Of a DNA stretch of 64,000 nt, positions 52,152-60,369 are shown piece after piece. Under the pieces are notes generated by a model, which was not told the origin of the DNA, made no database searches, and saw only the letters and a list, made by a program, of their open reading frames with translations. A program made the position numbers and the translations under genes. The stretch spans positions 1 through 64,000 of the forward strand of contig JAAWCD010000018.1 in the NCBI GenBank assembly GCA_022793095.1, in the 5' to 3' direction. This DNA comes from Oscillospiraceae bacterium. GTDB lineage: Bacteria; Bacillota; Clostridia; Oscillospirales; Oscillospiraceae. Positions within the stretch are counted from its first letter, which is position 1. Every line of letters begins with the position of its first letter.

Positions 52152-52700
52152 ATGAAAAAGACACCGGTTTTATTGGTGGTGGCTCTGGGCGCGGCCGCTG
52201 TGCTGGGGTGCGCTCGCTTTTCCCACCACTACACTGTTGTGACCGCCGCTCCGGCACAATCCAATAATAGCGCGGTGGTCTGCACGGTAGAGGGCTGCAC
52301 TGTTGCCGCTCATCATCATGCGAATGCTGTCTGCACGGTGGAAGGCTGCACCGTTGCCGCCCATCATCATGCGAATGCTGTCTGCACGGTGGAAGGCTGC
52401 ACCGTTGCCGCTCATCATCACGCAGGCACCTACTGCACAGTAGAAGGCTGTACTGATCCGTATCATAACGGCGACTGTGTGTATGCCTGCCTTTCTGAGA
52501 CTCACGATCATACCTGCGTGTACACCTGCACCAATCCTGAGCACAGTCATACGTGCCATAATGGAGTCTGCACGGTAGAGGGATGCCTCAATACTGCCCA
52601 TCATCATGGACAGGCTGTAACGCCAGTGACTCCTGCGGCTACTACCACCTATCAGGGCCACCATGGCGGAGGACATCACGGCGGTGGACGTCACTGCTAA
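52152..52700 (+). CDS. Cys/His-rich repeat lipoprotein
   Basis: 182 residues. A signal peptide ends in the lipobox VLGC (Cys20). The mature protein is built from repeats of CTVEGC-x(4-5)-HHH: three near-identical 17-residue units (VCTVEGCTVAAHHHANA type) followed by diverged ones (YCTVEGCTDPYHNGD, CTVEGCLNTAHHH), and an end rich in HHGGGH. There are about 14 Cys and over 25 His. Such a layout would bind several metal ions such as Zn, Ni or Cu on the outer face; this is inference. Flanked by its own promoter and terminator. Confidence 0.85.
   Translation: MKKTPVLLVVALGAAAVLGCARFSHHYTVVTAAPAQSNNSAVVCTVEGCTVAAHHHANAVCTVEGCTVAAHHHANAVCTVEGCTVAAHHHAGTYCTVEGCTDPYHNGDCVYACLSETHDHTCVYTCTNPEHSHTCHNGVCTVEGCLNTAHHHGQAVTPVTPAATTTYQGHHGGGHHGGGRHC
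52281..52433 (+). repeat. 51-bp in-frame tandem repeats
   Basis: Three consecutive 51-base units of nearly identical sequence inside the lipoprotein gene, each encoding CTVEGCTVAAHHHANA plus one residue. The DNA identity is high, so the number of units may vary between strains. It is coding, not CRISPR: units are adjacent with no spacers. Confidence 0.85.
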
Positions 52701-52722
52701 GTTTGAATTAACCACTCAAGAA

Positions 52723-52764
52723 GCAGGGGATTTGCTAGATGTTCGGCAAATCCCCTGTTTTTTT
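52723..52764 (+). terminator. terminator after the Cys/His lipoprotein
   Basis: CAGGGGATTTGC and GCAAATCCCCTG stem with a ten-base loop, followed by seven T. Confidence 0.92.
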
Positions 52765-52848
52765 CTAGTTTCTAGAGAAAAGTATTGCCCAATTGGACTT
52801 CAGAGCTGTTTGCCCGAAAATAACTGTAAGGCGATTCCACTTTTTTAG

Positions 52849-52877
52849 TTGAAAAATGGGGAAGAATAGGGTATACT
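52849..52877 (+). promoter_or_regulatory. promoter of the DUF1858 gene
   Basis: TTGAAA (52849-52854), 17-bp spacer, TATACT (52872-52877), 33 bases before the ATG. Confidence 0.75.
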
Positions 52878-52909
52878 ACAGGAGAAACCAATTATGGAGG
52901 TAGCAACTT

Positions 52910-53113
52910 ATGGCTCAGATTACAAAGGATACTATTATCGGCGACATTCTGGACATTGCGCCGGAGACCGCCCCGCTGTTTTTGTCCATCGGCATGCACT
53001 GCCTGGGCTGCCCGTCTTCCCGCGGCGAGACCGTGGAGGAGGCCTGCATGGTTCACGGTGTGGAAGTGAACGAGCTGCTGGAGAAGGTCAACGCGGCGAT
53101 TGCGTCCAAGTAA
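52910..53113 (+). CDS. DUF1858 (hybrid-cluster-associated disulfide) protein
   Basis: 67 residues of a small family often fused or adjacent to iron-sulfur proteins. The redox CxxC is in SIGMHCLGCPSSRGETVEEA; the rest is three helices (IIGDILDIAPETAPLFLS, VNELLEKVNAAIASK). AATTATGGAGG gives the site. It is single with its own promoter. The partner is unknown. Confidence 0.9.
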   Translation: MAQITKDTIIGDILDIAPETAPLFLSIGMHCLGCPSSRGETVEEACMVHGVEVNELLEKVNAAIASK

Positions 53114-53154
53114 GCAGGAGAAAAAGCGCGGGAGAAGCCAGGGTGGTTTCTCCT

Positions 53155-53271
53155 GTTCTTTTTCTTGAAAGAAAAAGAACCAAAAAGAACTTCAAGCTGA
53201 GATCTTATGCCAGATTTCCGGTAGGAACAGTTTAAAGTTCTTTGCCAAGCTTTCTTTCAAGAAAGCGGAGG
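53155..53271. repeat. boundary palindromic repeat, paired copies
   Basis: First copy 53155-53198: GTTCTTTTTC/GAAAAAGAAC, arm CAAAAAGAACTTCAAGC. Second copy 53228-53271: arm AGTTTAAAGTTCTTTGC, stem GCTTTC/GAAAGC, ending ten bases before the trmK ATG. The middle ATGCCAGATTTCCGGTAG is shared with the pair at 60244-60361. Confidence 0.9.
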
Positions 53272-53280
53272 GAGGACTGT

Positions 53281-53988
53281 ATGGAACTGTCAGAACGATT
53301 GAAAGCGGTGGCGGATTGGGTGCCGGCTGGAGCGGCCTTCGCTGACGTGGGCACAGACCACGCCTTCCTTCCGGTGTGGCTGCTGCTGAATGGCCGCATC
53401 CAAGGGGCTGTCGCTGCCGACCTCCGGCCTGGCCCGCTGGACAGCGCCCGCAGGACCGCCGCTCAGTACGGCGTCACGGAGCAGCTGTCCTTTCGACTCT
53501 GCGACGGATTGACTGGCATCCAGCCTCAGGAGGCGGACGTCGTGGCCATTGCCGGCATGGGAGGGGAAACCATTGCCGCCATTCTGAACGCCGCCCCTTG
53601 GACGAAAGAGCCAGGAAAAAAGCTGCTGCTTCAGCCCATGACGTCACTGCCGGATCTGAGAAACTTTTTGCAGCAAAACGGATATGAACTTCTGCGAGAG
53701 CGTGTGGTCCGGGAAGATAAGCGGCTTTACACTGTGCTGGAAGCCGCCGCCGGAGCCATGCCGCCTATGACGCCGGGGGAACAGTGCGGCGGCCGGCCGG
53801 ACACCTGGGTGGCGGAGCCCCTGCGGCTGAACTACATCGACGCGCTGTTGGAAAAGCTGCGGAAGGAGCAGGCGGGCGTGGAACGGTCTTCCAAGCCGGA
53901 GGACCAACGCCGCCGGGCATTTCTGCGGCAGGCCATTACAGAATTGGAACAAGAAAAAGGAGCGTGGAAGTATGCCAACGGTTTCTGA
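53281..53988 (+). CDS. trmK: tRNA (adenine(22)-N(1))-methyltransferase TrmK
   Basis: 235 residues. SAM motif AAFADVGTDHAFLPVWLL near 20; DVVAIAGMGGETIAAIL near 85 and LLLQPMTSLPDLRNFLQQNG are the family landmarks. Methylates A22 of tRNA. GGAGGGAGG before the ATG at 53281; the longer frame reads the repeat and is not used. Overlaps the Nif3-like gene by 17 bases, the usual neighbour. Confidence 0.93.
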   Translation: MELSERLKAVADWVPAGAAFADVGTDHAFLPVWLLLNGRIQGAVAADLRPGPLDSARRTAAQYGVTEQLSFRLCDGLTGIQPQEADVVAIAGMGGETIAAILNAAPWTKEPGKKLLLQPMTSLPDLRNFLQQNGYELLRERVVREDKRLYTVLEAAAGAMPPMTPGEQCGGRPDTWVAEPLRLNYIDALLEKLRKEQAGVERSSKPEDQRRRAFLRQAITELEQEKGAWKYANGF

Positions 53989-54766
53989 AATTGAACGGGT
54001 TTTGGATGAAAAAGCGCCGTTTCACATCCAAATGTCCTTTGACAACGCAGGATTTCTGGTGGGAGACGGGGCAAAGCTGGTCAACCGGATTCTGGTGGCC
54101 TTGGACATTACAGAGGAGGTGATTGCCGAGGCGAAAGAGTTTGGCGCGGAGCTGATTGTCTCCCATCATCCGGTGATTTTCTTCCCAGCCAAACGGGTGA
54201 GGGCGGAGGATCCTTTGGGGAGGAAGTTGATCTGCCTTGTCAAGAACGATATTGCCGCTATTTGCTGCCACACCAACCTGGACGCTGTGGCGGGCGGTGT
54301 CAACGATATTCTGGCGGAACGGGCTGGCCTGACGCATGTGGAGCAGCTGCACCAGGACGGTGTGGACGGGGAAGGGCGGCCCTATGGCATCGGCCGGGTG
54401 GGAGAGCTGACCCAGCCCATGCCGTTTGCCGATTATCTGGCCTTTTTGAAGCGAAATCTTGATCCAAATGGTCTGCGGTATGTGGACGCTGGAAAGCTGG
54501 TCCGCCGGGTGGCGGTGGGCGGGGGAGCCTGCGCCAATATGATTGAGGATGTCCTTGCAAAGGGCTGTGATACCTTTGTAACATCGGATGTAAAGTATGA
54601 TGGCTTTCTGGATGCCAAGGCGCTGGGGCTGAACCTGGTGGATGCCGGACATTTCCCTACAGAGGATGTAGTATGTCCACAATTGGTGGATTGGTTGAAG
54701 GAGGCATTTCCAGAGGTGGAAGTACGGAAATCGGAGCGGCATTATGAGGTTATTTGTTACGGGTGA
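53972..54766 (+). CDS. Nif3-like dinuclear metal-centre protein
   Basis: 264 residues. Metal ligands in LIVSHHPVIFFPA near 63, CCHTNLDAVAGGVND near 97, and ADIGHF-like DAGHFPTEDVVCP near 230. Nif3/DUF34 proteins form hexamers with two metals; the activity is not established. The start lies inside trmK, with AAAAAGGAG upstream, so the two are coupled. Confidence 0.93.
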   Translation: MPTVSEIERVLDEKAPFHIQMSFDNAGFLVGDGAKLVNRILVALDITEEVIAEAKEFGAELIVSHHPVIFFPAKRVRAEDPLGRKLICLVKNDIAAICCHTNLDAVAGGVNDILAERAGLTHVEQLHQDGVDGEGRPYGIGRVGELTQPMPFADYLAFLKRNLDPNGLRYVDAGKLVRRVAVGGGACANMIEDVLAKGCDTFVTSDVKYDGFLDAKALGLNLVDAGHFPTEDVVCPQLVDWLKEAFPEVEVRKSERHYEVICYG

Positions 54767-55025
54767 GTTTTCCCCCTCTTCGGAAAGCGAGGAACCCAGT
54801 CCCCCTTCTTTCCATCCAGTTTCTGTCTGCTTAATCCCGTGCAGGGAGAATACAGAGCCATTGGAAGCAAGGGCGTAAATGCAGATTTGTAAAAATCCAT
54901 CGGAGAAGAGGCTGATAGTTTCGTGTTTTGCCTTAAAGTTCTCCAAAGAAACGTTCCGGGACTTGCAATATAGGAATATCTATGGTAAACTATCTTCGCT
55001 AACTTTTGGGAAGGGATGAAATAAA
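54767..55025. other. 260-base spacer with a possible decayed boundary repeat
   Basis: No gene. CCTTAAAGTTCTCCAAAG near 54930-54948 resembles the arm of the boundary repeat without its hairpin. The yebC promoter follows. Confidence 0.4.
54963..54991 (+). promoter_or_regulatory. promoter of yebC
   Basis: TTGCAA (54963-54968), 17-bp spacer, TAAACT (54986-54991), 34 bases before the ATG. Confidence 0.65.
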
Positions 55026-55760
55026 ATGTCTGGACATTCCAAATGGCATAATATTCAGAAGACCAAGGGTGCTGCCGACGCTAAGCGCTCTCAGGCCTTT
55101 ACCAAAATCGCGAAGGAAATGATTGTCGCGGTCAAGACTGGCGGCAGCGGCGACCCCAACAACAATTCCCGCCTGGCCACTGTCATCGCCAAGGCGAAGG
55201 CCGCGAATATGCCCAATGACAACATCAAGCGCACCATCGAAAAGGCCTTGGGCGCAGGCAACACCGACAGCTTCGAGAGCGTCACCTATGAAGGCTACGG
55301 ACCTTCCGGCGTGGCTGTTATTGTGGAAGCCCTGACCGACAACCGCAACCGCACGGCGCCCGCGGTCCGTCATTACTTCGACAAGTACGGCGGAAACATG
55401 GGCGCCACTGGCTGCGTGTCCTGGTCTTTCGATCAGAAGGGTGTTATCATCATCAGCAACGAGGATGAGGATCTGGATGAGGACACTGTCATGATGGACG
55501 CCTTGGAGGCCGGCGCTTCCGACTTCTCCAGTGAGGGAGAGATCTTCGAGGTCTACACCGAGCCGGACGCCTGCGGCGCTGTGGCGGAGGCCCTGGAAGC
55601 CAAGGGCTACACCTTTGAGTCCGCTCAGGTGGAGATGGTGCCTCAGAACTACATCAAGCTGGAGTCTGAGGAAGACATCAAGAACATGGAAAAGCTTATT
55701 GACATGCTGGATGATGACGACGACGTTCAGAACGTCTGGCACAACTGGGATCAGGACTGA
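55026..55760 (+). CDS. yebC: YebC/PmpR family regulator
   Basis: 244 residues, full length. The N-terminus MSGHSKWHNIQKTKGAADAK is diagnostic; TDNRNRTAPAVRHYFDKYGG and a late acidic end (MLDDDDDVQNVWHNWD) are typical. Members act as transcription regulators or in translation of proline-rich stretches. Monocistronic, strong terminator after the stop. Confidence 0.95.
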   Translation: MSGHSKWHNIQKTKGAADAKRSQAFTKIAKEMIVAVKTGGSGDPNNNSRLATVIAKAKAANMPNDNIKRTIEKALGAGNTDSFESVTYEGYGPSGVAVIVEALTDNRNRTAPAVRHYFDKYGGNMGATGCVSWSFDQKGVIIISNEDEDLDEDTVMMDALEAGASDFSSEGEIFEVYTEPDACGAVAEALEAKGYTFESAQVEMVPQNYIKLESEEDIKNMEKLIDMLDDDDDVQNVWHNWDQD

Positions 55761-55766
55761 CATTCC

Positions 55767-55799
55767 AAAACCGCTCCGCTGAACGCGGAGCGGTTTTTT
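55767..55799 (+). terminator. terminator after yebC
   Basis: AAAACCGCTCCGC and GCGGAGCGGTTTTTT around TGAAC, six T after the stem. Confidence 0.93.
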
Positions 55800-55841
55800 G
55801 CTCTTTTTTGCCGGAAGCTATTCTATTTTACCAGCGGTCTG

Positions 55842-55850
55842 TGCTATAAT
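55842..55850 (+). promoter_or_regulatory. extended -10 promoter of murB
   Basis: TGCTATAAT: a perfect TATAAT (55845-55850) with the TG extension, no clear -35. It lies 28 bases before the murB start. Confidence 0.65.
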
Positions 55851-55878
55851 ATATCATTATCATCTCAGGAGGATTTGT

Positions 55879-56805
55879 ATGGACCGTATTGACCGCCTCG
55901 CCGAACAGCTGGAGCAGATTTGTCCTCGCGTAGAGCTTCTGCGGGATGAACCCCTCTCCAGACATACCACCTTCCGCATCGGCGGTCCGGCCCGCCTGAT
56001 GGCTGTGCCGCCTGCGGCCGGGCAGCTGCAAAAAGTATTGGTCCTCTGCCGGCGCTGGGAGATCACCCCGATTGTGCTGGGCAACGGCAGCAATGTGCTT
56101 GCCCCGGATGAGGGCGTCAATGGCCTAGTCATCCAGCTGAGCGGACTGAACGGTCTGGCCCGGATGGGGGACACTACCCTGTTGTGTGACAGCGGCGTGC
56201 CCCTGGCCCGGCTGGCCTTATTCGCCCAGCAGAACGGGCTGACCGGCCTGGAATTTGCCCACGGTATTCCGGGAACCTTGGGCGGCGGTGTGTTCATGAA
56301 CGCCGGAGCCTATGGCGGAGAATTGAAGGACGTGGTCACAGAGAGCCGCTGTCTGACAATGGACGGAGAGGAACAGTCCCTGCGAGGGACAGAGCAACAG
56401 TTTTCCTATCGCCATTCCGCCTATTCCTCTGGCGGCAAAATTGTGATTTTTGCCCAATTAGAATTAAAAAAGGGGGATCCGGAAGAGATTCGGGCCAAAA
56501 TGGCGGAGCTGGCCGCCCGGCGGCGGGAGAAGCAGCCGCTGGAATACCCCAGCGCCGGGTCCACGTTCAAGCGGCCGGAGGGGCATTTCGCGGCGGCGCT
56601 GATTGAGCAGAGCGGTTTGAAGGGCTATACCATCGGCGGCGCTCAGGTGTCAGAAAAGCACGCCGGATTTTTGGTCAACCGGGGCGGAGCCACCTGCTCG
56701 GACGTGCTCCGGCTGGTGGAGCATGTCCGGGAGACCGTCCGGCAGCGGACTGGCGTGGAGCTGGAACTGGAAGTGCGGGTTTTGAAGGATACTGAATCGA
56801 AATAG
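55879..56805 (+). CDS. murB: UDP-N-acetylenolpyruvoylglucosamine reductase
   Basis: FAD enzyme of UDP-MurNAc formation. 308 residues. FAD-binding TTFRIGGPARLMAVP near 30 and LGNGSNVLAPDEG; catalytic region PGTLGGGVFMNAGAYGGEL, late SAGSTFKRPEGHFAAALIEQ. The ATG at 55879 follows GGAGG. First gene of a run with rapZ. Confidence 0.95.
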   Translation: MDRIDRLAEQLEQICPRVELLRDEPLSRHTTFRIGGPARLMAVPPAAGQLQKVLVLCRRWEITPIVLGNGSNVLAPDEGVNGLVIQLSGLNGLARMGDTTLLCDSGVPLARLALFAQQNGLTGLEFAHGIPGTLGGGVFMNAGAYGGELKDVVTESRCLTMDGEEQSLRGTEQQFSYRHSAYSSGGKIVIFAQLELKKGDPEEIRAKMAELAARRREKQPLEYPSAGSTFKRPEGHFAAALIEQSGLKGYTIGGAQVSEKHAGFLVNRGGATCSDVLRLVEHVRETVRQRTGVELELEVRVLKDTESK

Positions 56806-56818
56806 AGAAGGGATACGA

Positions 56819-57679
56819 ATGGAATTTATCATCATTTCCGGCCTGTCTGGGGCGGGGAAGAGTAAAGCAGCCTCATTTCTGGAAGACGTTGGATTTTACA
56901 CGGTGGACAACATGCCGCCAGTGCTGATGCCGAAGTTTGCGGAGCTTTGTATGGCGGGCGGCGGGCGGTATGACCGGGTGGCGCTGGTCAATGACGCGCG
57001 GGGTGGAGTGGCCTTTGACGATTTTTTTGAGGCTCTGGACGCGCTGAAGCGGATGAACTGCGCCTACACACTGGTGTTTTTGGACGCCTCCACCGACACG
57101 ATTATCAAGCGGTATAAGGAGACCCGCCGCAGCCACCCGCTGGCCGCTGAATGTGGGTCTCTGGAGGCGGCGGCCCGCCGGGAGAGGGAGATGCTGGAGC
57201 CGGTCCGGGCCCGGGCGGATGTGATCATTGACACGACCGCCCTTTCCACCGCCAAACTGCGGGGCGAGGTGCTCCGGCTGTGCGGTACAGGGGAGACAAG
57301 AGGGGGCATGGCGGTCAATGTGGTGTCCTTTGGGTTTAAATACGGACTGCCCATTGAGGCGGACTTGGTGTTTGACGTGCGGTTTCTGCCCAACCCCTAC
57401 TATGTGCCGGAGCTGAGAAGCCAAACCGGACTGGACGCTGGGGTGCGGAATTATCTGAAGCAGTACGAGGACACGGAGATATTTTTGAACTATTTGCGGC
57501 AGATGATTGGATTTCTGCTCCCACACTATGTGGAAGAAGGGAAAAGCGCATTGGTGATTGCCATTGGCTGCACCGGCGGACAGCATCGCTCAGTAGCAAT
57601 AACTCATGCACTGGCCGAGTTCATCCGCCAGGAGGGGTATCAGGTTTCGGAGACGCACCGGGATATGACGAGAGCATAG
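56819..57679 (+). CDS. rapZ: RNase adapter/nucleotide-binding protein RapZ
   Basis: 286 residues. Walker A IISGLSGAGKSKAASFLEDV near 8-15, DTTALSTAKLR, C-terminal FKYGLPIEADLVFDVRFLPN and IGCTGGQHRSVAITHAL. In Bacillus the orthologue (YvcJ) binds nucleotides and affects competence; in E. coli RapZ guides sRNA decay. Followed by yvcK and whiA, a conserved trio. Confidence 0.95.
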   Translation: MEFIIISGLSGAGKSKAASFLEDVGFYTVDNMPPVLMPKFAELCMAGGGRYDRVALVNDARGGVAFDDFFEALDALKRMNCAYTLVFLDASTDTIIKRYKETRRSHPLAAECGSLEAAARREREMLEPVRARADVIIDTTALSTAKLRGEVLRLCGTGETRGGMAVNVVSFGFKYGLPIEADLVFDVRFLPNPYYVPELRSQTGLDAGVRNYLKQYEDTEIFLNYLRQMIGFLLPHYVEEGKSALVIAIGCTGGQHRSVAITHALAEFIRQEGYQVSETHRDMTRA

Positions 57680-57686
57680 CGTTTTC

Positions 57687-57737
57687 TCTTCTTTTTCTTG
57701 AAAGAAAAAGAAGCAAAAAGAACTTTAAACTGGTTCT
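57687..57737. repeat. boundary palindromic repeat, single copy
   Basis: CTTCTTTTTC/GAAAAAGAAG, loop TTGAAA, arm GCAAAAAGAACTTTAAACTGGTTCTG, starting eight bases after the rapZ stop. It splits the otherwise conserved rapZ-yvcK spacing. Confidence 0.9.
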
Positions 57738-57769
57738 GAATCACAATTCCGGTATCGAGAGGACGCAAA

Positions 57770-58822
57770 ATGAATACAGGCTATTATCACAACCCAAACC
57801 GGGAAGAAGGGCCCCATGTGGTCGCCATCGGCGGCGGAACGGGCCTTTCCACCATGCTGCGGGGCTTGAAGCGCCGCACGGAAAACATCACGGCCATTGT
57901 TACAGTGGCAGACGACGGCGGCGGCTCTGGTATGCTGCGGGAGGACTTGGGCATGCCCCCTCCAGGGGATATCCGGCACTGCATGGAGTCCCTGGCCAAC
58001 GCCGAACCAGTCATGGGACAACTGCTCCACTACCGGTTTCCAACAGATTCCGGCCGTCTGGCGGGGCAGTCCTTCGGAAATTTGATTCTGGCGGCGCTCA
58101 ACGGTATCGCCCCATCCTTTGACCAGGCGGTAACTATGATGAGCCAAGTGCTCGCCATTACAGGCCGGGTGCTGCCCGTGACCAACGCGGACGTTCAGCT
58201 GGAGGCGGAATTTGAGAACGGCACCAAGGTGGTGGGGGAGTCCAGGATTTCGGAGTTCAAGAAGGAACAGGACTGCCGCATCACCCAAGTGAAGCTCCTT
58301 CCAGAGCGTCCAACGGCGCTCCCAGATGCCATCGAGGCCATCCAGCAGGCGGATTTGATTGTTTTTGGGCCGGGAAGTTTGTATACCAGCGTAATTCCCA
58401 ACCTGTTAGTGGAAGGGATTGCGGCGGCAGCGGCCCAGTCCAAGGCCATGCGGGTTTACGTCTGCAACATTATGACACAGGAGGGGGAGACTGAGGGTTA
58501 CACAGTCAGCGACCATGTAGGCGCACTGCTGGAGCATGGGCAGAAGGGGATGCTGGATCTTTGTCTGGCCAATTCAGCGCCGATCCCCTCCTATCTGGTG
58601 GAGAAGTACCGGCCGGAAAACGCGGTTCCCATCCGTGTGGACCGGGCGGCGACGGAGGCGTTGGGCGTAGAGCTGGTGACCCGGCCCATTGCCAACACGG
58701 CGGCGATGGACTTTGCCCGCCATGACCCAAACCGGCTGTCAGAGGCGCTGATGGAGCTGTTTTACAGCCGAAGCGTCCGCGTAGCCACTGACCACGGCGT
58801 ACGGTACATTTTGGAACGATGA
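57770..58822 (+). CDS. yvcK: gluconeogenesis factor YvcK/CofD-like
   Basis: 350 residues. Rossmann-like start HVVAIGGGTGLSTMLRGLKR near 16 and VTVADDGGGSGMLREDLGMP; FGPGSLYTSVIPNLLVEG near 200. Needed for gluconeogenic growth and cell shape in Bacillus. Site upstream of the ATG is weak (GAGAGGACGC). Precedes whiA. Confidence 0.94.
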   Translation: MNTGYYHNPNREEGPHVVAIGGGTGLSTMLRGLKRRTENITAIVTVADDGGGSGMLREDLGMPPPGDIRHCMESLANAEPVMGQLLHYRFPTDSGRLAGQSFGNLILAALNGIAPSFDQAVTMMSQVLAITGRVLPVTNADVQLEAEFENGTKVVGESRISEFKKEQDCRITQVKLLPERPTALPDAIEAIQQADLIVFGPGSLYTSVIPNLLVEGIAAAAAQSKAMRVYVCNIMTQEGETEGYTVSDHVGALLEHGQKGMLDLCLANSAPIPSYLVEKYRPENAVPIRVDRAATEALGVELVTRPIANTAAMDFARHDPNRLSEALMELFYSRSVRVATDHGVRYILER

Positions 58823-58914
58823 TTTACATTTATTGAAATCCGTTCCCGCAAAGCCTCCACGCATATTCCAAATTCAAATCCCTGGACCTCAATCCCCAAG
58901 AAAGGGAGGTTTCC

Positions 58915-59817
58915 ATGTCATTTTCCTACGACACCAAGGAAGAGCTGTGCCGGGACACTGTAAACCGAAAATGCTGTACAGTGGCGGAAGCTTACGGCGT
59001 TCTGCTTTTCTGCAACTCCTTCACGCCTAAGGAAGTGAAAATTACCACAGAGTGCGCCCCTTTTGCCCTCCGGCTGCCCCGACTGTTTTGGAAGGCCTTC
59101 GGCGTCCACTTCGACAGCCGGCCGGAGGAAGTGGGGCCTTCTCTGAAGGCCGGCTTTTCCATCACTGCGTCCCAGTCTATGGCGGCGATTATGGAGGCCT
59201 ACGGGTATGGGCGGGAAAATTCTGTTGCGCTTCACATCAATTATGCCATGCTGGAGGAGGACTGCTGCCGGGCCTCCTTTCTCCGAGGGGCTTTTCTGGC
59301 GGGCGGATCAGTGACAGACCCAGCCAAGCGGTATCATCTGGAGTTGGTCACTTCTCACTACCATGTGAACCGGGAATTACAGGCTCTTATGCTGGAAATG
59401 GGCTTTCAGCCCAAGGAAACAACCCGCAAGTCAAATTACTTGACATACTTTAAGCAGAGCGGGGCCATTGAAGATTTTCTTACCTCCATCGGTGCACCCC
59501 TGTCGGCCATGGAGGTGATGAATGCCAAGGTGGAGAAGCATCTCCGCAACGGTGTGAACCGCCGGTTCAACTGTGATGTGGCCAACCTGGACAAGGCGGT
59601 GGAGGCGGCTCAGGAGCAGATTGAGGCCATCCGCCGGCTGGAGGCCGGGGGAGCGCTGGACCAGCTGCCAGACAAGCTGCGCGAGACAGCGGCGCTGCGG
59701 GTGGAGCACCCAGAGCTGTCCCTGGCTCAGCTGGCAGAGCTGTGTAATCCGCCCATCACCAAATCCGCCCTGAACCACCGCCTGCGGAAGCTGGTTGAGT
59801 TGTCGCATTTGGACTAG
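58915..59817 (+). CDS. whiA: DNA-binding protein WhiA
   Basis: 300 residues. N-terminal LAGLIDADG-like domain (RDTVNRKCCTVAEAYGVLLF, CCRASFLRGAFLAGGSVTDP) and C-terminal HTH (LAELCNPPITKSALNHRLRK). In Firmicutes it influences cell division and is always found after yvcK. GGGAGG precedes the ATG by about seven bases. Confidence 0.95.
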   Translation: MSFSYDTKEELCRDTVNRKCCTVAEAYGVLLFCNSFTPKEVKITTECAPFALRLPRLFWKAFGVHFDSRPEEVGPSLKAGFSITASQSMAAIMEAYGYGRENSVALHINYAMLEEDCCRASFLRGAFLAGGSVTDPAKRYHLELVTSHYHVNRELQALMLEMGFQPKETTRKSNYLTYFKQSGAIEDFLTSIGAPLSAMEVMNAKVEKHLRNGVNRRFNCDVANLDKAVEAAQEQIEAIRRLEAGGALDQLPDKLRETAALRVEHPELSLAQLAELCNPPITKSALNHRLRKLVELSHLD

Positions 59818-59826
59818 GGAACCACT

Positions 59827-59869
59827 GAATTAAAGTTCTTTTGATTCTTTTCTCTCAAGAAAAGAACAA
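59827..59869. repeat. boundary palindromic repeat, single copy
   Basis: GAATTAAAGTTCTTTTG arm, TTCTTTTC/GAAAAGAA stem, loop TCTCAA; the loop has a C that breaks the usual TTTCAA. It ends before AAAAGGAG of the next gene. Confidence 0.8.
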
Positions 59870-59884
59870 GAAAAGGAGTTATCA

Positions 59885-60193
59885 ATGGAAAAACGTTGTA
59901 CTGCCTGCGGGGGCGGGCTTCGGTTTGTTTCCCAGGAAAAGTTCCAGCTGGGGCAGACAGGCTGGTTTCTGGGCGGATTGTCCAATCTGCTGGCCGGGGC
60001 CATGGAAATCGCAGTCTGGACCTGTCCCGACTGCGGAAAAGTGGAGCTCTATTGGCCGGAAGGACAAGCTCTCCCGGATGATGAGGAGGAAAACCATATC
60101 GCGCAGATTCAATGCCCCTTCTGCGGGCGGACTCACGATTTGGACGACGTATGGTGCCCTCATTGCAACCGCCGTCTGGACGGCGCGGAGTAG
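59885..60193 (+). CDS. zinc-ribbon hypothetical protein
   Basis: 102 residues. CxxC pairs in RCTACGGGL, TCPDCGKVEL, QCPFCGRTHD and WCPHCNRRLD, so two zinc sites; a hydrophobic stretch GWFLGGLSNLLAGAMEIAVW lies between the first two, typical of single-span zinc-ribbon membrane proteins. No assigned role. It sits between whiA and dnaE. Confidence 0.75.
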   Translation: MEKRCTACGGGLRFVSQEKFQLGQTGWFLGGLSNLLAGAMEIAVWTCPDCGKVELYWPEGQALPDDEEENHIAQIQCPFCGRTHDLDDVWCPHCNRRLDGAE

Positions 60194-60243
60194 CAGCGGG
60201 ATTAAGCCCTGTTTGGCCACGCTGCCATATAGCAAACAATGCC

Positions 60244-60361
60244 TGGTTCTTTTTCTTTCAAGAAAAAGAACCAAAAAGAACTTTAAACTATATCCTCATG
60301 CCAGATTTCCAGTAGAATCCATTTGAAGTTCTTTGCTAAGCTTTCTTTCAAGAAAGGGTGT
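60244..60361. repeat. boundary palindromic repeat, paired copies
   Basis: First copy 60244-60290: GGTTCTTTTTC/GAAAAAGAACC with loop TTTCAA, arm AAAAAGAACTTTAAAC. Second copy 60321-60361: arm TTTGAAGTTCTTTGC, stem CTTTC/GAAAG. The middle ATGCCAGATTTCCAGTAGAA is shared with 53205-53226. Confidence 0.9.
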
Positions 60362-60369
60362 TCTTTTTC

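Noticed and set aside
52281..52433. CRISPR-like tandem repeat
   Set aside because: The 51-bp units abut with no spacers and encode in-frame CTVEGC repeats.
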